From Pseudomonadota bacterium (GTDB taxonomy: Bacteria; Myxococcota; Myxococcia; Myxococcales; Vulgatibacteraceae), in contig JAEZJH010000102.1 of the NCBI GenBank assembly GCA_023436385.1, positions 1-12,571 of the forward strand: DNA of 12,571 nt, read 5' to 3'. The translations under genes were made by a program, and so were the position numbers. This document shows positions 1-6,886 of the stretch, one piece after another (the first letter of the stretch is position 1; each line of letters starts with the position of its first letter). The notes under the pieces were generated by a model that was not told where the DNA came from, searched no databases, and worked only from the letters and a program-made list of their open reading frames with translations.

Positions 1-854
1 ACCGGCCGGAACTCGCCATACAGATACACGGCGAGCACCGTCGCGGCGAGGGTGGCAAGCCCGACCAGCCACAGCCGCCGCCGATCCTCCTGCAACTCCG
101 ACCGCGATTTCCGCGCCGCCGCCCGGCGAGCTCCCCAGCCCACCAGCGGGAAGAAGGCCACCGCCGCGCCCAGGGCCGCCATCCCTCCCCGCGATACGGA
201 GAGGAGCGAGGCGGCGGCGGCGGCCAGGAACCCGATCGCCCAGGCCACTCGCCACACCCACCGCTCGCTCGCCACCGCGATCCCCAGACACACGAGGGCG
301 GCGGCGTTCAAGACGCCGGCGGCATGGTTCGGATTTCCCAGGGTGGAAAGCAGCTTCGGCCGGGCGTGCTCGTAGGCGTAGAAGCCAAACAACTTCTCGG
401 CCCCGACGGCGAAGTGCCCAAGGCCGATCGCCGCCACCGCCAGGCCCCCGAGCGCCAGGGCGACCAGCGCCCGGTGCCGGGCCCGGGGCGACTCCACCGC
501 CCGGTTCTGCAGGACGACGAGGAGCGCCAGGAGCCCGGTGGCCCGGGTCAGGTTTCCGGCGGTGGTCGCCGGGTCGAGCCCGAACCAGAGCCCGCCGGCG
601 GCCAGGGTCGTGACCGCGGCCAACACCACGGCCGGGCCCGATACATACAGGTGTTCCTCGGCGAACCAGGAGCGGAGCAGCAGCGCCAGTACGCAGGCGA
701 GGGAGAGGGAGAGGCGGACCGGCAGGTCCACCGCCCCCAGGGCGAGGGGCGCGGCGATCACCGCGGTCAGCGCCAGCGCTCCCGCCACACGGCGAAAGCG
801 CCGGGAACGCCGGCCGTCGGAGCGGGAGGTGCGGGAGCGAGCGGAGGTGTTCAT
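1..854 (-). CDS. O-antigen ligase / Wzy_C-family membrane protein (3' end beyond window)
   Basis: The first 284 residues are visible, and the frame stays open to the window edge. After a short Arg-rich cytoplasmic N-terminus, about nine hydrophobic segments follow (roughly residues 24-42, 49-62, 73-92, 103-115, 128-150, 178-196, 204-219, 224-240, 262-279). The motifs LGNPNHAAGVL (172-182) and SVSRGGMAAL (219-228) match the conserved GNPN and SRGG signatures of the O-antigen ligase/polymerase superfamily (WaaL, Wzy, PglL). Members transfer lipid-linked glycans to lipid A core, to protein, or onto a growing polymer in the periplasm. The large periplasmic loop and catalytic His expected further on are outside the window, so the acceptor cannot be told. 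The ATG at 854 is the only good start before the Arg-rich leader. The gene lies 152 bases downstream of the DUF3052-like gene on the same strand. Confidence 0.82.
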   Translation of the reverse strand, partial: MNTSARSRTSRSDGRRSRRFRRVAGALALTAVIAAPLALGAVDLPVRLSLSLACVLALLLRSWFAEEHLYVSGPAVVLAAVTTLAAGGLWFGLDPATTAGNLTRATGLLALLVVLQNRAVESPRARHRALVALALGGLAVAAIGLGHFAVGAEKLFGFYAYEHARPKLLSTLGNPNHAAGVLNAAALVCLGIAVASERWVWRVAWAIGFLAAAAASLLSVSRGGMAALGAAVAFFPLVGWGARRAAARKSRSELQEDRRRLWLVGLATLAATVLAVYLYGEFRP

Positions 855-1006
855 CGGCCGGCGCCGACCTTACAGCGCGAGGTCCCCGCCGAAAAGCGCC
901 GATTCGGCCCGCCGCCGCCGAAGATCGGGCCGTCGGGCGACCGCCCGCTCGGTCCTTCGGCGAGAGCGCGAGGGTGCGACCTCTCCCTACGGCACCGACC
1001 CGCGCC

Positions 1007-1534
1007 TCAGCGCCGCCGCGTCTTACGGTTCTCCGCCCGTGGCCGGGGCTTCGGCGCGCGCCGCTTTTTCTCCTCCGCCAGGTCGAGGTCCGAATCCGGC
1101 CCGCCCTCGGCCCGGAGCGGCGGCGGCTTCCGCACGAAGCGGTAGCCGACCAGCAGCGTGCCCAGGGAGAGGAGCTTGTCGTCGGAGAGGCCCAGGGGAA
1201 CGAAGATCTCCTGGAGATCCTGGAGGCACGGACGCCGGTCGGGGGGCGGCAGGCCATCCAGATCGGCGCCCCGGCGCGGCACCGCCACCCAGAGCGCGGA
1301 GACATCGGCGAGCCGGTGGGCGAAGGCGGCGAGGCCGGGGACCTCCTCCTTCTCGAGGACCACCAAGAAGGTGAGGTTGGCATTGGGGACGGGCGTCCGG
1401 GCGGAGACCACCCGACAGCCGTGGATGCGCAGCGGCCCCTCCAGGAACCGGAGCTCCGAGGCGAGGGCGACCTTGCAGCCGGGCGCCACGCCGAGCTTTC
1501 CGATCACCTCCGCCGGATCGCGATCGATCAGCAC
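1007..1534 (-). CDS. DUF3052-like small protein with basic tail
   Basis: A 175-aa protein starting at GTG. Residues 14-135 have the alternating strand/helix layout of the DUF3052 family: an early LGVAPG turn, a hydrophobic FLVVL strand (56-60), ALWVAVPRR (80-88) and a closing VGYRFVRK (129-136). The LWVA-P-R/K block and the GYRFV-R end are what I recall as hallmarks of that family, whose function is unknown. The last 35 residues are a Lys/Arg/Pro-rich tail that could bind nucleic acid or acidic partners; this is inference. No ATG exists in frame after the preceding in-frame stop, and a good Shine-Dalgarno sits just before the GTG. It is a single gene between the ligase and the lipoprotein, with wide gaps on both sides. 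The family call rests on remembered motifs only. Confidence 0.72.
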   Translation of the reverse strand: MLIDRDPAEVIGKLGVAPGCKVALASELRFLEGPLRIHGCRVVSARTPVPNANLTFLVVLEKEEVPGLAAFAHRLADVSALWVAVPRRGADLDGLPPPDRRPCLQDLQEIFVPLGLSDDKLLSLGTLLVGYRFVRKPPPLRAEGGPDSDLDLAEEKKRRAPKPRPRAENRKTRRR

Positions 1535-1540
1535 CTCGGT

Positions 1541-1545
1541 CCTCC
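1541..1545 (-). promoter_or_regulatory. Ribosome binding site deciding a GTG start
   Basis: On the minus strand GGAGG lies six bases before the GTG at 1534. It is the only strong Shine-Dalgarno in the reading frame and supports GTG rather than an internal start for the DUF3052-like gene. Confidence 0.6.
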
Positions 1546-1728
1546 ACGAGGGGAAAGGCGATGCCTCTCACGACCCGCAGCGGCGATCAAGGGCTCGCCG
1601 GGGGGCCCGCGCACCAGCCCATCCTCCAGGCGTCGCCAGGACCGGCTGTCGGGCGCGCGACCGAGCCCCGCGGCCCCTAGGTTTCGCCCCTTCGACACCT
1701 ACCCTGGCCCCTTTCTCCAGGAACGGCA

Positions 1729-1758
1729 CGCCCGACCCCGCGGAGGCGAGGTCGGGCG
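1729..1758 (-). terminator. GC-rich hairpin after the FG-GAP lipoprotein gene
   Basis: A perfect 9-bp inverted repeat (CGCCCGACC at 1729-1737, GGTCGGGCG at 1750-1758) with a 12-base loop begins 20 bases after the stop codon at 1779. No T-run follows it on the minus strand, so it may need a factor or act as an RNA-stabilising 3' structure. Position and stem strength suggest a terminator. Confidence 0.5.
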
Positions 1759-1778
1759 GGGAACCGCCGCAGACGGTG

Positions 1779-4115
1779 TTACTCCCGGCACTCGCCGGCG
1801 ATCGTCCAGGCGCCGCCGGGGCCGACGAGGACCAGGTCCGCCTGGCCGTCCCCGTGGAGATCGGGGGCGACGATCGCCGTGTCGAAGAGGGTGCCGCCGC
1901 GCCGGCCCACCGGATACGTCTCGGCCACACGCATGGTGTATCCGACGGCGGTGCGGATCACCTGGACCGCGCCCCGCTCTGGCAGGAGCACGAACGCATC
2001 GGCGAACCCGTCGTCGTCGATGTCTCCGGCGGCGAGGGGGCCGGGCTTACCGGCCACCGGCTCGATCATCCGTTGCTCGAACCAGGCGGGGGCCTCGACA
2101 CCCGCATACAGGTAAATGCTCTCTCCCACCACCGGCGAGAGGAGGAGGTCGGCGCGGCCGTCCTTGTCGCCGTCGATCACCGCGACGCCGCGGACGGCCA
2201 GCTCGAGCTGGTAGGCCAGGGCGAAGCCGACGGCCTGGCCCTGGAACACTTGAACCTGGTCGGCGGTCCAGACCACCAGGTCGTCGCGGCCGTCTTCATC
2301 GAAGTCCCGCACCGCCATCCCCGCCGGCGTGTCGGGCAGGGAACGGGTCCACGGCTCGCCCAGGGCGGGCCCCAGGTGCAGCTGCAGCAGGGCCGAATCG
2401 CCCTCACCCGACGCCACGATCACGTCGAGGTGCCCGTCGCCGTCGACGTCGCCCAGCTCCAGCTCGCGGACCCCCTCGCCGGTCGCCTTGAACACGGGCG
2501 CGGCGAATCCGCCCTCGTCGCCGCCCGCGAAAACGGCGAAGCGGTCTCCCCCGGCGTCGAGGGCCACCAGGTCCGGAACCCCGTCGTCGTCGACGTCGCC
2601 GGCGGCCACGTCGACGAAGCTGGCCCCCTCCACCTCGAACGTCGCGACCACGCCGAGCACCGGCAGGTCGCCGGAGGACGCCTGGACGGCGTAGCTCACG
2701 TGGTGCACGGCACCGTTCGCCGCCACCGCCAGCTCCGGGCCGGCTTCGCCCTCGCCGTCCGGGTCGAACACCGCGAGGCGGGGACGGGCGGCGGCGAGCA
2801 GGTCGTCGAAGCGCACCCGGCCCCGGAAGTTCCCGGCCCCCGGGTTCTCGTGGACTTCGATCTCGTGGAGCCCGACCCGGCCGATGGCCAGATCGGCGAC
2901 GCCATCGCCGGTGAAGTCTCCGATCGCCGGTGCGGGATCGCCGAAGCCCACGTGCACCTGGCGGACCTCCGCGAGCGCGCCCTCGTGGTTGTAGGCGACC
3001 TCGAGCAGGCCGTCGCGATCGGTGCCCACGTAGTCGAGGTCGCCGTCGCCGTCGACGTCGGCGAGGACCAACTCGAAGGAGCGGAGCTCGAGGTCCGTGG
3101 GCTCCGCGGCGGTGAAGGTGCCGGTGCCGTCGCCGAGGGCGAGGACGCCGCGGTCGAGGGCGAGGTCCAGGTTCCCATCGCCGTCGAAGTCGCCCAGGGC
3201 CAACGACTCGGGCGCCGCGTCGGCGAAGAAGGCGGGCAGCGTGCCGACGCTGCCATCCTCCGCGAAGACGATCCGGTGGATCGCGGCGCGATCGGTGTCG
3301 AGGACCAGGAGATCGTCCGCGCCGTCGCCGTCGACATCGCCTGCAGCCAGGCGGTGCGGACCCCAGGCGCCCGGGGTGGGCTGCTCGAGGCCCCAGTCCA
3401 GGGCCCCGCCGTCGTTCTCGATGAAGCGGACCTCGCCCGTGACCCCGTCGCCACCGAAGACCGCGAGGTCGGTGTCCCCGTCGCCGTCGAAGTCGCCGGC
3501 GGCCACGTCGAGGAGGAGCGCGCCGTCCCAGCCGAGGAAGAGCGATTGCTGGCCGGTCGCGCCGCGGAAGAGCACCGAGACGCCTTCACCCGCGCCGGTC
3601 CCGATCACCACCAGGTCCGCAGGTCCCTCGCCGTCGAGATCCGCGAGGCGGAGTCGCGCCGGCGGCGGCACGACGAAGACGAACTGCACGGCCACCGGGT
3701 CGATCCGGCCGTCGACGTTCTCGTGGTAGACGATCGTCGGCGCCTCGCCGCGCAGGCCGGCGAAGAGGTCGAGGTCCCCGTCGCCCTCGAAGTCGGCGGC
3801 CGCCAGGACGCCCACCGGCGCGCCGGTGGTGAGCTGCGGGAGGCCGGGGAGCTGGATCGTCCCGAAGCAGCCCTCCTCCAGACCACCTTCGCCGCCGGTG
3901 CCCCCGTCGCCGCCGGAGCCGCCGTCTCCCCCGGTCCCGCCCGCGCCGCCGGTGCCGCCATCGCCCCCGGTTCCGCCGTCGCCGCCCGTGCCTCCGGTCC
4001 CGCCGGCACCGCCGGATCCCCCGTCGGCCCGTTCTCCGCTCGGCCCATCGTCTCCGCAGCCCATCACGGCGAGGGCCAACGCCCCCGCCAGCAGCACACC
4101 CAGCTTGCCCGTCAT
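1779..4115 (-). CDS. Secreted lipoprotein with 14 FG-GAP/VCBS-type repeats
   Basis: A 778-aa protein. Residues 1-20 form a lipoprotein signal: basic start, hydrophobic core, lipobox V-M-G-C with Cys20 as the predicted lipidated residue. Residues 31-78 are an almost pure Gly-Gly-X linker. From about residue 108 to the end I count 14 copies of the FG-GAP/VCBS loop, for example DFDGDGDTDL, DVDGDGADDL, DVDGDGHLDV and DIDDDGFADA. In known families such Asp-rich loops bind calcium and each marks one beta-propeller blade; 14 copies would suit two seven-bladed propellers. Only two other cysteines are easily seen, C83 just before the first blade and C776 at the end, which could close the ring. An in-frame start 20 codons upstream would bury the signal peptide, so ATG 4115 is preferred. 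The likely place is the outer membrane or cell surface; the ligand is unknown. The codon repeats make the opposite strand look falsely coding. Confidence 0.9.
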   Translation of the reverse strand: MTGKLGVLLAGALALAVMGCGDDGPSGERADGGSGGAGGTGGTGGDGGTGGDGGTGGAGGTGGDGGSGGDGGTGGEGGLEEGCFGTIQLPGLPQLTTGAPVGVLAAADFEGDGDLDLFAGLRGEAPTIVYHENVDGRIDPVAVQFVFVVPPPARLRLADLDGEGPADLVVIGTGAGEGVSVLFRGATGQQSLFLGWDGALLLDVAAGDFDGDGDTDLAVFGGDGVTGEVRFIENDGGALDWGLEQPTPGAWGPHRLAAGDVDGDGADDLLVLDTDRAAIHRIVFAEDGSVGTLPAFFADAAPESLALGDFDGDGNLDLALDRGVLALGDGTGTFTAAEPTDLELRSFELVLADVDGDGDLDYVGTDRDGLLEVAYNHEGALAEVRQVHVGFGDPAPAIGDFTGDGVADLAIGRVGLHEIEVHENPGAGNFRGRVRFDDLLAAARPRLAVFDPDGEGEAGPELAVAANGAVHHVSYAVQASSGDLPVLGVVATFEVEGASFVDVAAGDVDDDGVPDLVALDAGGDRFAVFAGGDEGGFAAPVFKATGEGVRELELGDVDGDGHLDVIVASGEGDSALLQLHLGPALGEPWTRSLPDTPAGMAVRDFDEDGRDDLVVWTADQVQVFQGQAVGFALAYQLELAVRGVAVIDGDKDGRADLLLSPVVGESIYLYAGVEAPAWFEQRMIEPVAGKPGPLAAGDIDDDGFADAFVLLPERGAVQVIRTAVGYTMRVAETYPVGRRGGTLFDTAIVAPDLHGDGQADLVLVGPGGAWTIAGECRE
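3882..4025 (-). repeat. Low-complexity Gly-Gly-X coding repeat
   Basis: Tandem nine-base-like units encode G-G-T, G-G-D, G-G-A and G-G-S triplets, residues 31-78 of the lipoprotein. It is a flexible spacer between lipid anchor and propeller. Such tracts are prone to slippage, so copy number may vary between strains. Confidence 0.85.
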
Positions 4116-4191
4116 CCGACCCCCCGGTGCAGACACAAAGCCCGGGTAGTTGCCGGAAGCGCACGGGCCGCGCAAGCGCCCGGTGGGGTGG

Positions 4192-4722
4192 CTAACGGGC
4201 CAACATCTTGATGCAGGAAGTCGGGCAAACCTCCACGCAGAGCCCGCAGCCGAAGCAGGCCTCCCGGTCCAGCTTCAGTCGCCCGCCCGGCAGCGTCCGC
4301 GCGCCGAAATGGCAGACATCGGCACAGGAGCCGCAGTCGTCGCAGGCGGCCAGGTTGGTGTGTTCGATCTGGCTCCCGCGCTCGCAGGCCTCGGTCATGT
4401 CGCGGAAGTAGCCGCAGCAGTCGTCGCAGCAGAAGCAGATGCCCTCGACCCGGGTGCGGGTGGCGTCGTCGCGGTAGGGGCGGGCGACGAGCCGGTGCTC
4501 GTGGGCGTAGGCCAGGTGTGCCAGGACCTCGTCCCGACCGATCGTCCGTTTGCCGCTCCCGCTCGGCTCCCGGTCGACGAGCATCAGACACATGTCCGGC
4601 TTCGAGCGGGCGCAGCCCCCGCGCGATTCGCGACAGCCGCAGTTGGAGACGGCGAAGAAGCTGGCGCCGTCGACGAGCGCCCGCGCCTCCTCGTGGGTGG
4701 CGACGATGTGCATCGGCCGCAT
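4192..4722 (-). CDS. Cysteine-rich 2[4Fe-4S] ferredoxin-type protein
   Basis: A 176-aa protein with 19 cysteines. The C-terminal third holds two classic cluster motifs: C127-x2-C130-x2-C133-x3-C137 and C156-x2-C159-x2-C162-x3-C166, the second followed by Pro as usual, plus C170. The N-terminal part adds two further Cys groups, C28/C30/C37/C45 (NCGCRESRGGC and the following PDMC) and C96/C98/C99/C102/C103/C113 (CFCCDDCCGYF). This arrangement is known from uncharacterised 4Fe-4S proteins of anaerobes and facultative anaerobes and may bind a third cluster or another metal. The role is probably electron transfer; the partner is not visible. The start at 4722 has AGGAGG four bases ahead; a second ATG three codons later is less well spaced. 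It lies 76 bases upstream of the lipoprotein gene on the same strand, so joint transcription is possible. Confidence 0.88.
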   Translation of the reverse strand: MRPMHIVATHEEARALVDGASFFAVSNCGCRESRGGCARSKPDMCLMLVDREPSGSGKRTIGRDEVLAHLAYAHEHRLVARPYRDDATRTRVEGICFCCDDCCGYFRDMTEACERGSQIEHTNLAACDDCGSCADVCHFGARTLPGGRLKLDREACFGCGLCVEVCPTSCIKMLAR

Positions 4723-4770
4723 CGATCCTCCTGGTCAGGGGACCGACGAGCTTACACCCCGGGTCACTTT

Positions 4771-4808
4771 CCGTGCACCGGCACCGCGGCGGCACTCCCG
4801 GTGCACGG
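4771..4808 (-). terminator. Perfect 11-bp inverted repeat downstream of the HEPN pair
   Basis: CCGTGCACCGG (4771-4781) and CCGGTGCACGG (4798-4808) are exact reverse complements around a 16-base loop. The repeat starts 22 bases after the stop of the small gene at 4830, which fits a terminator, though no T-run follows. It also lies about 50 bases upstream of the ferredoxin start, so an operator role for that gene cannot be excluded. Confidence 0.5.
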
Positions 4809-4829
4809 CGCCGCCGGCGCCGCGACAGT

Positions 4830-5147
4830 TTACGCCTGCCCGGCCTCCGGAGTCGGCTCGGGGACGTCGCCGCCGGTTTCGCGGACCCAGGCGTAGTGAC
4901 GTGTCGTCGCCTCCGGGTCGTGGAAGAGGACGCGGATCGAGACCCCGTGCCGTTCGTAGACCGCGTCGAATACCGACGCCAGTTGGTGGGTGAGCGGCCT
5001 CCACTCCACCTGCGGCACGTCGAACGCCTCGAGGGTCCACTCCCACCCCTCGAAATCCAGCCGTGATGTACGTCGGTCGACCCATCGCACCGGTCGTCCC
5101 CCGACCAGCTCCCGGACTCGACGCCTGATCTCCTCGCGCTCGTTCAT
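4830..5147 (-). CDS. Small protein of unknown family, coupled to the HEPN gene
   Basis: A 105-aa protein I do not recognise. It starts with a charged helix (MNEREEIRRRVREL), continues with an aromatic stretch rich in Trp and Arg/Asp (VRWVDRRTSRLDFEGWEWTL, residues 20-39), then a predicted helix around SVFDAVYERHG and a strand ISIRVLF-like at 70-75, and ends in an acidic Pro-rich tail. The start at 5147 overlaps the stop of the HEPN gene as ATGA, so translation is probably coupled and the products are likely made in fixed ratio. A frame extension 15 codons upstream runs into the HEPN coding sequence and is not needed. HEPN proteins are often paired with a small antitoxin, commonly a minimal nucleotidyltransferase. 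The GS-x-DxD signature of that fold is absent here, so if it is an antitoxin it is of another type. Confidence 0.7.
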   Translation of the reverse strand: MNEREEIRRRVRELVGGRPVRWVDRRTSRLDFEGWEWTLEAFDVPQVEWRPLTHQLASVFDAVYERHGVSIRVLFHDPEATTRHYAWVRETGGDVPEPTPEAGQA

Positions 5148-5569
5148 TCGTTCTCCGCGTCGCCCAGGCCCCGGACGATTCCCGCGGCACATTCGATGGC
5201 CGTTCGCGCGGTCGCCACGTCCAGGCTGCCGACGTCGTCGTAATCGGCGGAGACGCGTGCCGTCTCGAGGAACCTAAGGTCGGAAGCGGCCTCCGTATCC
5301 AGGACCCCGTGGCGGAGGGTGAGCCCGGGAAGCTCTCGATGGGGGAAGTACCGCTCCTCCGGCCGAACCTCCGGCGGCTCGATCCCACGGCGGCGGAGCA
5401 TTTCCCAGCACGCCTGGTAGGCGGCGTAGTACGCCCGCGACGCCGCGGCATTCGGGCAGGGGTCGCCCCCCAAGAGCCGTTCGGCTGCTTCCAAGTTCTC
5501 CCGCGCCTTTCTCTTCCACCGTCCCCTCCTGATCCGGAGGCTACACGGGAGCCCTGACAGCGGGACCAT
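5144..5569 (-). CDS. HEPN-domain protein (UPF0332-like)
   Basis: A 141-aa all-helical protein. Residues 18-62 carry the HEPN pattern, with KARENLEAAERLL (21-33) followed by AAASRAYYAAYQACWEML (41-58), and the C-terminal part has the ARVSADYDD block (104-112) typical of UPF0332-type HEPN proteins. HEPN proteins include RNA-cleaving toxins with an R-x4-6-H motif. I see no clean copy of that motif here; the closest is R-x3-H at RYFPH (73-77), so catalytic activity is uncertain. The ATG at 5569 is the first start; an AGGAGG at about codons 14-15 could point to a shorter product, but no ATG or GTG follows in frame there. It is the first gene of a two-gene unit with the 105-aa protein and is divergent from the DUF3800 operon. 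Confidence 0.75.
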   Translation of the reverse strand: MVPLSGLPCSLRIRRGRWKRKARENLEAAERLLGGDPCPNAAASRAYYAAYQACWEMLRRRGIEPPEVRPEERYFPHRELPGLTLRHGVLDTEAASDLRFLETARVSADYDDVGSLDVATARTAIECAAGIVRGLGDAENE

Positions 5570-5749
5570 GATGGACGGCGATCCTGAATGCGCTCGTCGC
5601 GCGGCGTGGTAGAGCGCCGCGGTCCCCCGCGTCGATGCGTCCAAGCCTGGGGCCTCGACAGCCAGCTCCAAATCGCTTTTTGAGTGTGCAAGCCGGTGAC
5701 GGATCGGATCGGTCCGGCTATCCTGGGGCGCTCGCGCGGGGGGGGGTGG
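5570..5749. promoter_or_regulatory. Divergent intergenic region between HEPN pair and DUF3800 operon
   Basis: These 180 bases hold no supportable gene and must carry promoters for both directions. On the plus strand a GGTGAC at 5695-5700 lies 18 bases before TATCCT at 5719-5724, a possible but weak promoter. Between them sits GGATCGGATCGGTCC (5701-5715), an imperfect palindrome that could be an operator. A GGGGGGTGG run just before ATG 5750 acts as the ribosome binding site. No single element is convincing alone. Confidence 0.35.
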
Positions 5750-6886
5750 ATGTCCAACGAGACGGAGTGGCTGCTGTTCCTGGACGAGTCGGGCGACTTC
5801 TCCGACCCGGCCGCCAGCGTTTGCATCGCCGGCTTCCTCCTCCGGGCGGAGGAGAAGGGCGAAGACGTCTCCTGGCTCCGCCGGCTCCTTCAGACCTCCT
5901 TCCCCGACGTGTCGTATCCGCCCCACGCGCTGTATCTGAACCGGGACGGGTTCCACCTGGCGAACTGGATGCTCCGGGGGCGGCCGCCGATCCGCGGGAT
6001 CGAAACCGCCGCGCTGGAGCGCCTGGCCCGTCTGGTGGAGGAGTCGCCGAGCCCGGTGGCGACGGCCTTTCGCGAGGCGATCGCCGCCGGGGAGCTGCCG
6101 CGGTGGCAGGAGCTGAAGGCGGTGGAGCCGGAGTTGCGTTGGGCGCTGCCCACCGAGGCCCAGGCGCTTCGGGGGCTCGTCGAGCGGTCCCGGATGGAGA
6201 TCGTTCGGGTCCTCGAGGAGGTGGTCGCGCGCTACGGCCCCGAGCGGGTCTTCGGCGTGGCGGCGGCGGATCCCCGGATCCGCGAGGAAGACGACGGGCC
6301 GGCGCGGGACCGCTACCTGGCGCTCCTCGAGGTGGTGTTCGAGCGCGTCCTGGCGCTCTTCCGCAAGGAGCCGCCCGAGCGACACAAGATCTGGGTCCGG
6401 GCCGCGGAGCGGAAGGTCTCCCTTCCCTGGGGCCTCGAGCTGCACCTGCGCGCCGCCGATGTCGGCGGGGCGGTGCGGGCCGCCGAACGCCGGCCGCCGC
6501 TCCCTCTCGCCCCCGGGGTCGAGGCCGATCCGCACGTCCGGTTGGTGGCGATGGAGCCGCCCCGGTTCGATGCGGAGGTGCATCCGGGCGTGGTGATCGC
6601 CGACTTCCTCGCCAACCGGTTGCGCGAACCCCTGGGCCAGGCGAAGAGCTGGAACGAGGTTCGGGAGGCGGCGGAGGGGCGCCAGGCGTTACCCCTCGAG
6701 ACCTCGCCCCGGCTGTATCCGGACGTCTCGTTGCCGACCGCCGCCGCGGACGGCAAGCCCCGCCGGGCCATCGCCGCGGCGTTCTGTGGCGGCGAGGTGC
6801 CGGCGGTGGGAGACGGGCCCGGCTGGGCGCGGGAGCAGGCCGCACGGTGGATCGAAGCGATCACGGGGAAGGAGGCGCGTCGATGA
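5750..6886 (+). CDS. DUF3800 protein, putative RNase H-fold nuclease
   Basis: A 378-aa protein and first gene of the four-gene operon. The N-terminus carries WLLFLDESGDFSDP (7-20), the DESG signature of DUF3800, with D12 and D16 as likely metal ligands. Near the C-terminus VVIADFLANRL (281-291) supplies the later conserved Asp (D285) seen in the family as an A-D-x-x-A motif. Between them are long charged helices and a variable middle. DUF3800 is regarded as an RNase H-like fold and is often found beside phage-defence and mobile-element genes; the substrate is not known. The start at 5750 is chosen because it directly precedes the conserved strand and follows a G-rich ribosome site; a GTG at 5684 would add 22 unlikely residues. 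Its stop overlaps the next start as ATGA, indicating translational coupling. Confidence 0.85.
   Translation: MSNETEWLLFLDESGDFSDPAASVCIAGFLLRAEEKGEDVSWLRRLLQTSFPDVSYPPHALYLNRDGFHLANWMLRGRPPIRGIETAALERLARLVEESPSPVATAFREAIAAGELPRWQELKAVEPELRWALPTEAQALRGLVERSRMEIVRVLEEVVARYGPERVFGVAAADPRIREEDDGPARDRYLALLEVVFERVLALFRKEPPERHKIWVRAAERKVSLPWGLELHLRAADVGGAVRAAERRPPLPLAPGVEADPHVRLVAMEPPRFDAEVHPGVVIADFLANRLREPLGQAKSWNEVREAAEGRQALPLETSPRLYPDVSLPTAAADGKPRRAIAAAFCGGEVPAVGDGPGWAREQAARWIEAITGKEARR

Noticed and set aside
888..947. Several short GC-rich inverted repeats between the ligase and DUF3052-like genes
   Set aside because: Stems are only 5-6 bp with no T-run, as expected by chance in such GC-rich DNA; a terminator cannot be assigned.
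3882..4025. Apparent tandem repeats resembling a CRISPR or minisatellite
   Set aside because: The repeat period follows codons of a Gly-Gly-X linker; there are no spacers and no palindromic direct repeats.
1158..4211. A 1017-codon open frame on the plus strand opposite the lipoprotein gene
   Set aside because: It is the antisense of the FG-GAP gene. The DVDGDG codons give a repetitive V-A-V-E/D-V pattern on the other strand, with no domain, no ribosome site and no fitting start.
4112..4795. Minus-strand frame overlapping the ferredoxin-type gene
   Set aside because: It is the Arg-rich alternative frame of the same DNA; the cysteine motifs appear only in the 4192-4722 frame.
5581..5660. TGGTAGAGCGCC at 5607-5618, like a tRNA D-arm, a possible tRNA or att remnant
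   Set aside because: No matching acceptor stem, anticodon arm or TTCGA T-loop can be folded around it, so the 12-base match is probably chance.
5718..6845. Long minus-strand open frame across the DUF3800 gene
   Set aside because: It is Pro/Arg/Ala-rich antisense sequence produced by high GC; the plus frame has clear DUF3800 motifs.
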